DNA of 11,420 nt from Opitutales bacterium (GTDB taxonomy: Bacteria > Verrucomicrobiota > Verrucomicrobiia > Opitutales > JAFGAQ01), in the NCBI GenBank assembly GCA_028704125.1, contig JAQVLM010000049.1, positions 1 to 11,420 on the forward strand. The letters run 5' to 3'. The notes beneath the pieces were generated by a model, which saw only the letters and a list, made by a program, of their open reading frames with translations, did not search any database and had not been told where the DNA came from. This document shows positions 6,962-11,420 of this stretch, in pieces; position 1 is the first letter of the stretch; each line of letters opens with the position of its first letter. The position numbers and the translations under genes are program-made.

Positions 6962-6978
6962 CAGGAGGAAACCTCCTG
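6962..6978 (+). promoter_or_regulatory. perfect hairpin holding AGGAGG and CCTCCT
   Basis: CAGGAGG-AAA-CCTCCTG is a perfect 7-pair stem with a 3-base loop. It contains a full Shine-Dalgarno hexamer and its exact complement, so folding would hide the ribosome site. The best-supported ATG (7000) is 31 bases past AGGAGG, too far for direct use. An in-frame CTG at 6976 is at ideal spacing, but CTG starts are rare. Confidence 0.35.
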
Positions 6979-6999
6979 CCGAACTCCAAACACACCGAC

Positions 7000-7956
7000 A
7001 TGGATTCAAATCTTCGCCACACAGCCAGCAGACTTATCTATATCACCGAAAACGGGGTTCCCGAAGCCGTGAACAACTGGGCATGCTTCGGATTCGCCAA
7101 GAGCGAAAACCATCCCTATGAACTCTATCTCGACCATGCCGATATAGGCGGTGTTTCCGACGGCGTCACCCATATCGCATGCATCGGCATCCTGCATGTC
7201 CGGAAGCCCCTACTGAAGCCAGTCCACATCATTGCCCACACCCTTGTATTCGACGAGGCTCCCGAAGCCCACGTGCAGTTTTCCTGTCACACCCTCGTGC
7301 TTTATGGAAACCGCAGTTACAGCAGGCTAAAATACATTCCACTTTATCCCTGCGTACTCGATCAAGTCTATTCATTCGGATCCGACTATCCCCTCCTCAA
7401 CAACCCGAATGCCCACGTATTCCAGGGAGATCCGGTCATTACCGACCCATCGATGCGCGGGCCCTCAATCATCGAAAACCAGATCAGGACCTGTAATGAC
7501 TACGCGCATGGCCTCAACGACCTCCACCTCGCCGCCATCCAAGCCCTCACCGTCCGTCAAACCTACTACCTTGTCCAACACATCACCAGCCTCAACCCGG
7601 ACGAGATCCGACAATCCCTCAAAATCCACACCGCCCCGGACGTCAACATGGAATACTTCCGGGACGAACGCAAACTCCCCTCCCTAACCCCCTTCCAGCA
7701 TCTCCCCATCAAAGACCTCAACCGCATCTTCAGCAACCGCAGCATCTACGACCTCTCCAAGCTCATCTCCACCCCCTTCCTCGCCGGATACCGCCGCGCG
7801 GGAGCCTTCGACCCCTCCATGCTCCCCGAAACCCTCGTCGAATTCATGAAAGAAACCGACCGTTTTCTCCCGCAGAACAACCCCATGCTCTGGAACACAA
7901 GCCGCACCGATACCCCCTCATACCCCCAAAACGACAAAACCCTCCCCAAAGAGTAG
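7000..7956 (+). CDS. FamX protein 2, paralogue of 3301-4233
   Basis: 318 residues, no recognised family, no signal peptide or membrane segment. It aligns end to end with FamX protein 1: VPEA near the N-terminus, THIACIGILHV (57-67), VHIIAHTLVFDEAP (75-88), SCHTLVLYG (95-103), HLAAIQALTVRQ (176-187) and LPIKDLNRIFSNRSI (235-249). Identity by eye is roughly 35-40%, higher in these blocks. The first half may be a parallel-strand fold and the second half helical; this is inference. ATG 7000 matches the start of the paralogue, while an in-frame ATG at 6928 would add 24 unmatched residues. The final residues PKE and the TAG stop belong to element A copy 3. Unlike its paralogue it has no coupling-ATPase gene beside it, which suggests FamX can act separately or was duplicated without its partner. 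Confidence 0.78.
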   Translation: MDSNLRHTASRLIYITENGVPEAVNNWACFGFAKSENHPYELYLDHADIGGVSDGVTHIACIGILHVRKPLLKPVHIIAHTLVFDEAPEAHVQFSCHTLVLYGNRSYSRLKYIPLYPCVLDQVYSFGSDYPLLNNPNAHVFQGDPVITDPSMRGPSIIENQIRTCNDYAHGLNDLHLAAIQALTVRQTYYLVQHITSLNPDEIRQSLKIHTAPDVNMEYFRDERKLPSLTPFQHLPIKDLNRIFSNRSIYDLSKLISTPFLAGYRRAGAFDPSMLPETLVEFMKETDRFLPQNNPMLWNTSRTDTPSYPQNDKTLPKE

Positions 7957-8344
7957 CGTGAGCATCCCTGCCCGCGGTCTCCGCGCGTCAGGCAATGTCA
8001 AAACAGATCAACCACGAACGGCATGACAACCACGAAAAAGAAAGACAGGTATAGATTTAGCCACACAGATCACAAGAAACACAAAGAACGGGTATCTTAT
8101 CACCACAAGGCGTTCCCATGGCTCTGTGGCAAAAACTCTTTCTGACATCGCTCGCCTTGCTCGCTGGAAGCCCTTCGGGCCACATACGTTTTGCTGGCGC
8201 AAAACAACAGATTATCCTCATCGAGTATATTGCCGAAGCGAAGCTGAGGCGTATGTGCCCGGAGCCACAGGCGAAGGGCGTGAGCCCGTCAGGGCGATGT
8301 TAAGAAACCCTTCAATTCCGTGTATTTCGTGCGCTTCGTGGTTA
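7945..8344 (+). repeat. element A, copy 3
   Basis: Starts CCCCAAAGAGTAGCGTGAGC inside the last codons of the upstream gene. The left arm (GCGGTCTCCGCGCGTCAGG, then AACCACGAACGGCATGAC) is almost identical to copy 4 and differs from copies 1 and 2. The core is 8139-8307. The right arm reads TTCGTGCGCTTCGTGGTTAC. Confidence 0.88.
8139..8307 (+). other. structured core of element A, copy 3
   Basis: Same stem set as copy 2. The small first hairpin reads CTTG-CTCG-CTGG instead of ATAG-CTCG-CTAT. Its outer A-U pair has become C-G, but one inner position is a T-T mismatch, so support is mixed. The terminal hairpin loop is GTGA. Confidence 0.45.
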
Positions 8345-8490
8345 CAATCCCCTTCTTCCTCTCCCCTCTGTGCTCTTTGTGCCTTCCGTGGTTAAACCCT
8401 CTTCCCTCCCACTTCATCCTTCTCACTTCCCTCCCCCCGCTCCCCTTTTTGTGCGCTCTGTGGCTAAGACATCTTCTTCAAACTCCAACA
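8345..8490. repeat. composite repeat tract 4
   Basis: A short tract: CTCTGTGCTCTTTGTGCC..CGTGGTTAA phrases, a shortened module F (CACTTCATCCTTCTCACTTC, from about 8410) lacking the CATAATT part, and a pyrimidine-rich run. It ends about 20 bases from the stop of the minus-strand gene. No terminator hairpin is obvious. Confidence 0.7.
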
Positions 8491-8511
8491 TCCCACGAAA
8501 CAGCAGCCGGG

Positions 8512-9843
8512 TCAGTGGACCACCGGATCCTCAAGAAACCACTGAACCGCATGCTTCACTTCCACAAATTCAGGCACTTCAACCGCATTTGGCAATGGGT
8601 TATGCACGATCAGGACTGGCTGGGCTTTTGGGTGAGACTGATGTGCTTCAACAAGCGCACGGACCTCCCGCTCAAACGTCGACAAGTCGGATACATCCGC
8701 ACAGACTTGAACCAATATCACTCGCCCCATCCCATCAACCGCATGGAAATCCACCTCATGCCCACCCGCAGTCCGCAAGTAGTGAACCTCACAACCCCGT
8801 CGCAGCAACTCAACCAACACCGCAGTCTCAAGGGATTGCCCCACATTACCCCTGCCCATCCGCTCGTATAAGGGGATCAGTCCCGGGTCGATCGGATAGG
8901 CCTTTCGCGGATTAACCATTCGTTGGCGTTCGGAAGCCGAAAGCATCGAAGTCGTCCTTAGCAGGAAAGCATCTTCAAAATGACTCAGGTATGCGTGCAG
9001 GGTATCTTTGGAAACGGGAAGCCCCTGCGAGCGCAACGCATCATAGAATTTCTGAATACTGAACGGCGCAGCTGGAGCACTCAGCAAATGACGCTGCAGC
9101 CATCGGAGCGCGATCGGATTGGATACGGCATGCCGCTCTATCACATCCCGCAGAACCGCCACATCCACATAACTCTGCATGAGCAGGCGATGATCCCGCA
9201 GCTCCAGACCCTGAGCCTCGGGAAAACCACCCACATTCAGGTATCTCACAAATGCGTATTCCGCCCCTGAACGATCCCCTTTTGGCAGCAGTCCCCACGG
9301 CTTTCCGGGAGACTCCCCACGATGTGCCAACACCTCCCGGAAACTGAACGGATAAACAGCGACCTCCACCGCACGTCCACGCATACTCGTGGCCACCTCC
9401 CGGCTCAGCATCCTGGCAGATGACCCTGAGAGGAATACGCGCACATTCTCGCTATCCAGGATCCGCCGCACAAATGTCTCCCAACCCATTACCAACTGGA
9501 TCTCATCCAGAAACAGCGTAAGCGTCTCACGCTCGCGAACCCCCGGATACAGCCTGTAGTAAGCTTCCAACAGATAGCTCAAAACGGAAGCATCCACCCC
9601 CGCAAGCCGATCGTCCTCGAAATTCACATACAACAAAGTCTCCCGCCTTGCACCAGACTTCAACAAATCGGAAAGACACTGCCAAAGGAAACTGGTCTTT
9701 CCACTCCGACGCATCCCCACCACTGCAACCGCCTTTCCCGGTATCTGAGGCAAGCGTATCTCCCTCCGGGTCAAAACCGGTATTTCCGCAGCAAGCCCGT
9801 TGGCCAGCTTCTCCTCAATCGCGCCCCGCATCTCTCCTTTCAT
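8512..9843 (-). CDS. AAA ATPase with C-terminal DUF4143 domain
   Basis: 443 residues from ATG 9843. The N-terminal AAA_14-type ATPase domain shows Walker A GMRRSGKT (43-50), Walker B LTLFLDEIQ with D113-E114, and an LSGSSARML sensor strand (138-146). The C-terminal DUF4143 region has a nuclease-like fold signature: E345, the HEVDF block with E363 and D365, then VQV around Q379. In DUF4143 proteins the final lysine of a PD-(D/E)xK site is often missing, as here, so catalysis is doubtful. The length is normal. The biological role of this family is unsettled. An AAGGAG at 9872-9867 lies 23 bases upstream, too far for the ATG; an in-frame TTG at 9885 would add 14 residues. It is the only confident minus-strand gene and lies between element A copies 3 and 4, so it may have arrived with them. 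Confidence 0.88.
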   Translation of the reverse strand: MKGEMRGAIEEKLANGLAAEIPVLTRREIRLPQIPGKAVAVVGMRRSGKTSFLWQCLSDLLKSGARRETLLYVNFEDDRLAGVDASVLSYLLEAYYRLYPGVRERETLTLFLDEIQLVMGWETFVRRILDSENVRVFLSGSSARMLSREVATSMRGRAVEVAVYPFSFREVLAHRGESPGKPWGLLPKGDRSGAEYAFVRYLNVGGFPEAQGLELRDHRLLMQSYVDVAVLRDVIERHAVSNPIALRWLQRHLLSAPAAPFSIQKFYDALRSQGLPVSKDTLHAYLSHFEDAFLLRTTSMLSASERQRMVNPRKAYPIDPGLIPLYERMGRGNVGQSLETAVLVELLRRGCEVHYLRTAGGHEVDFHAVDGMGRVILVQVCADVSDLSTFEREVRALVEAHQSHPKAQPVLIVHNPLPNAVEVPEFVEVKHAVQWFLEDPVVH

Positions 9844-9897
9844 AACAGATAATCTAAACCTGTTTTCTCCTTCCGTAAAGGACAATATTCCAAAACA

Positions 9898-10302
9898 ACC
9901 CCAAAGAGTAGCGTGAGCATCCCTAGCCGCGGTCTCCGCGCGTCAGGCAATGTCAAAACAGATCAACCACGAACGGCATGACAACCACGAAAAAGAAAGA
10001 CAGGTATAGATTTAGCCACACAGATCACAAGAAACACAAAGAACGGGTATCTTATCACCACAAGGCGTTCCCATGGTGCTTCGTGGCAAAAACTCTTTCT
10101 GACATCGCTCGCATAGCTCGCTATAAGCCCTTCGGGCCACATACGTTTTGCTGGCGCAAAACAACAGATTATCCTCATCGAGTATATTGCCGAAGCGAAG
10201 CTGAGGCGTATGTGCCCTGAGCCACAGGCGAAGGGCGTAAGCCCGTCAGAACGATGTTAAGAAACCCTTCAATTCCGTGTATTTCGTGCGCTTCGTGGTT
10301 AA
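9898..10302 (+). repeat. element A, copy 4
   Basis: Starts CCCCAAAGAGTAGCGTGAGC although no forward gene ends here, which shows that the TAG is part of the repeat itself. The left arm is nearly identical to copy 3, while the core and right arm match copy 2. It lies about 55 bases upstream of the minus-strand ATPase start, so it may also contain that gene's promoter. Confidence 0.88.
10096..10264 (+). other. structured core of element A, copy 4
   Basis: Same stem set as copy 2, including ATAG-CTCG-CTAT and the GTAA loop. One arm of the outer stem reads ACGATGTT instead of GCGATGTT, which loses the last G-C pair of that stem. Confidence 0.45.
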
Positions 10303-10510
10303 AATTCCCCTTCTTCCCCAATCCAAACCCCGGACGGAACGCTCACGCGTCCCGCTCTGTGGTTAAAGCCTCTTCACTCCCACTTCATCCTTCATAATTC
10401 ATCCTTCTCACTTCCCTCCCTCGCCCTCTTCCCTTGGCGTCTTTGCGTCTTTGCGTGAGATCCTCTTCTTCCTCCCCCTACGATGATTCACATCCAGTAA
10501 GCCCTCTTCC

Positions 10511-10532
10511 GGAGTGGGTGGCTTCAGCCATC
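10511..10532 (-). repeat. module E fragment, inverted
   Basis: Its reverse complement matches 22 bases of module E at 19 positions. Two of the three differences fall on opposite sides of the hairpin and keep it paired: the outer C-G pair of CGGCT/AGCCG is T-A here (10519 and 10530). Confidence 0.5.
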
Positions 10533-10570
10533 CTCTATTCCCATACCCCTCCACCCAAGCCCATACGCAT

Positions 10571-10655
10571 GCGGATGAGCGGGGACGCTCATCCCTACCC
10601 GCAACCGGAACATCCCCTGCACCCGGTAGGGCGAATTGTCCCCAATGAGCCGCTC
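10571..10655 (+). repeat. module D, copy 4
   Basis: GGATGAGCG (10573-10581) pairs with CGCTCATCC (10586-10594). CCCTACC/GGTAGGG and ATTG-TCCC-CAAT follow. The left flank CATACGCAT is the flank of module E at 4995. Confidence 0.75.
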
Positions 10656-10845
10656 TTCTTTCGTGCTTTCCGTGTATTTCGTGGTTATAATTCCCCATCT
10701 CCCGCTTCCCCTCTGTGCTCTTCGTGCTCTTCGTGGTTAAGCCCCCTTCTTCCTCCCACTTCATCCTTCATAATTCATCCTTCTCACTTCCATCCCCCCC
10801 CCTTGGCGGCTTTGCGTCTCTGCGTGAGATCCTCTTCTTCTTCAA

Positions 10846-10872
10846 TCCTGTCGATCCTGTTAATCATGTCCA
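10846..10872 (+). repeat. module H carrying a potential start codon
   Basis: CCTGTCGATCCTGTTAATCA then TGTCC. Copies at 4776 and 6341 read TTAATCCTG where this one reads TTAATCATG, so one C-to-A change creates an ATG at 10866. That ATG opens a frame continuous with the gene at 11031. Confidence 0.65.
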
Positions 10873-11030
10873 AAAAGCAATCCTGTGGATCCGGTCTGAA
10901 ACTGTGTTCACCTGACCTGAAAAAACCGGATTTCGTGCATAAACCGGTCAAATCGGAACGTATACCCACTGTTTCGCAAATCATGCCGCGACACCAATCC
11001 GGCATTCCATTCATTCAACCAAAGGAAAGC

Positions 11031-11342
11031 ATGGCCAGACAATACACCATCCACACCGGAAGCCACACCTTCACCGGGCAATTCTATCCCACAGCCGGAT
11101 TCCGTGATCCCGACCTCAACCCGGGATACTGCTTCGTTCCCGACGAATGCATCTCAAACGGGAAGCTCAACCGAACCCGTTACCTCGACCTCTGGGCCTC
11201 CCTGAACTGCACCGTCCAGCCCTTCCCCATCGGAAGCCACGCCCTACCTGAAATGGACAGCCCTCCAGCCGAACCCCCCGAATACCTCCTCCGCCTCTAT
11301 CAGAAAAGGCTCTCCCGCTGCTACCATTCCCCCATCTCCTAA
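11031..11342 (+). CDS. small protein of unknown function
   Basis: 103 residues from ATG 11031, ending at TAA 11340-11342. I recognise no family. It contains YTIHTGSHTFTGQFYP (5-20), a middle section with three cysteines, and a basic C-terminus (YQKRLSRCYHS). No signal peptide or membrane segment is seen. The frame is open upstream through ATG 10866 (158 residues) and further into repeat text. I prefer 11031 because AAAGGAAAGC precedes it and because codons switch there from mixed third bases to the strongly C-ending style of the other genes. The 165 bases before it are non-repetitive and could be leader or a diverged N-terminus. The partial element A copy begins within 5 bases after the stop. 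Confidence 0.55.
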   Translation: MARQYTIHTGSHTFTGQFYPTAGFRDPDLNPGYCFVPDECISNGKLNRTRYLDLWASLNCTVQPFPIGSHALPEMDSPPAEPPEYLLRLYQKRLSRCYHSPIS

Positions 11343-11346
11343 GCCC

Positions 11347-11420
11347 CCAAAGAACAGCGTGCGCATCCCTGCCCCCGCCTTCTTCCCTTCTTTGAATCGG
11401 CTGCGCAAGGATACGCCCCC
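11347..11420 (+). repeat. element A, partial or diverged copy 5
   Basis: CCCCAAAGAACAGCGTGCGC and CATCCCTGCCC match the left end of copies 3 and 4, with the TAG altered to ACAG. After about 11375 the sequence (CTTTGAATCGGCTGCGCAAG) differs from other copies. The window ends before the core would appear. Confidence 0.6.

Larger units (their letters stand above)
10303..10865. repeat. composite repeat tract 5
   Basis: No gene is supported. Up to about 10465 it parallels tract 2 (GGAACGC-TCAC-GCGTCCC hairpin, module F near 10390, module C near 10433). Then follow an inverted partial module E (10511-10532), module D (10571-10655), TTCGTGGTT phrases, module F (about 10765), module C (about 10800) and module H (10846-10872). 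All except the inverted E piece share one orientation. Confidence 0.85.

Noticed and set aside
8320..8915. Two forward frames of about 180 residues overlapping the minus-strand ATPase 3' end
   Set aside because: They begin in repeat text and run antisense to a gene with clear domain motifs.
7945..10302. Classical insertion sequence or composite transposon
   Set aside because: No transposase, no short terminal inverted repeats and no target duplication could be seen around the ATPase gene.
10434..10865. 5' extension of the right-edge gene into the repeat tract
   Set aside because: This part encodes repeat text (modules C, D, F); only the sequence after module H, and most clearly after 11031, looks like a gene.
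371..10865. CRISPR array
   Set aside because: Repeats are many different modules in variable order, without regular unit length or unique spacers, and no cas gene is present.

Overview
The window has few genes and many repeats. I support five real coding regions plus one short one at the right edge. They are separated by intergenic stretches of 0.2-1.1 kb built almost entirely from short modular repeats. Repeat text of this type (NHE/TTK-like when read as protein, plus 'INRIYR'-like and 'SRRDAKTP'-like phrases), the secreted PliI-type lysozyme inhibitor, the AAA/DUF4143 ATPase and the lack of Shine-Dalgarno sequences in front of most genes suggest a PVC-group bacterium (Verrucomicrobiota or Kiritimatiellota). 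That is an inference from style, with no marker gene to confirm it. The + strand is strongly C-over-G throughout.

Layout. 1-370: an edge region with a hairpin and no confident gene. 371-1445: repeat tract 1. 1560-3284: a VirD4/TraG-like coupling ATPase without membrane segments. 3301-4233: a 310-residue protein of unknown family (called FamX here), 16 bases downstream and probably in the same operon. 4225-5170: repeat tract 2. 5211-5957: a secreted PliI-like lysozyme inhibitor whose reading frame runs out into a repeat. 5819-6840: repeat tract 3. 7000-7956: a second FamX paralogue of 318 residues. 7945-8490: repeat tract 4. 8512-9843, minus strand: an AAA/DUF4143 ATPase lying between two near-identical direct repeats. 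9898-10865: repeat tract 5. 11031-11342: a 103-residue unknown protein. 11347-11420: start of a further repeat copy.

The repeats are the main novelty. A ~370 bp element ('element A') occurs four times in full and once in part. It has a conserved ~168 bp core that can fold into a multi-branched structure with a GNRA-type tetraloop. Two smaller hairpin modules, D and E, show compensatory base changes between copies. D and E also swap partners at a shared GCGGAT hexamer. Element A supplies the stop codons of both FamX genes, and another module supplies a potential ATG. The four A copies are mosaics of each other, so they have been recombining.

Possible gene cooperation: the ATPase and the first FamX protein may form a transport or assembly pair. 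The second FamX gene has no ATPase partner in the window. The lysozyme inhibitor would act outside the cytoplasm against host or predator I-type lysozyme. No pathway linking all the genes can be shown from the sequence alone.
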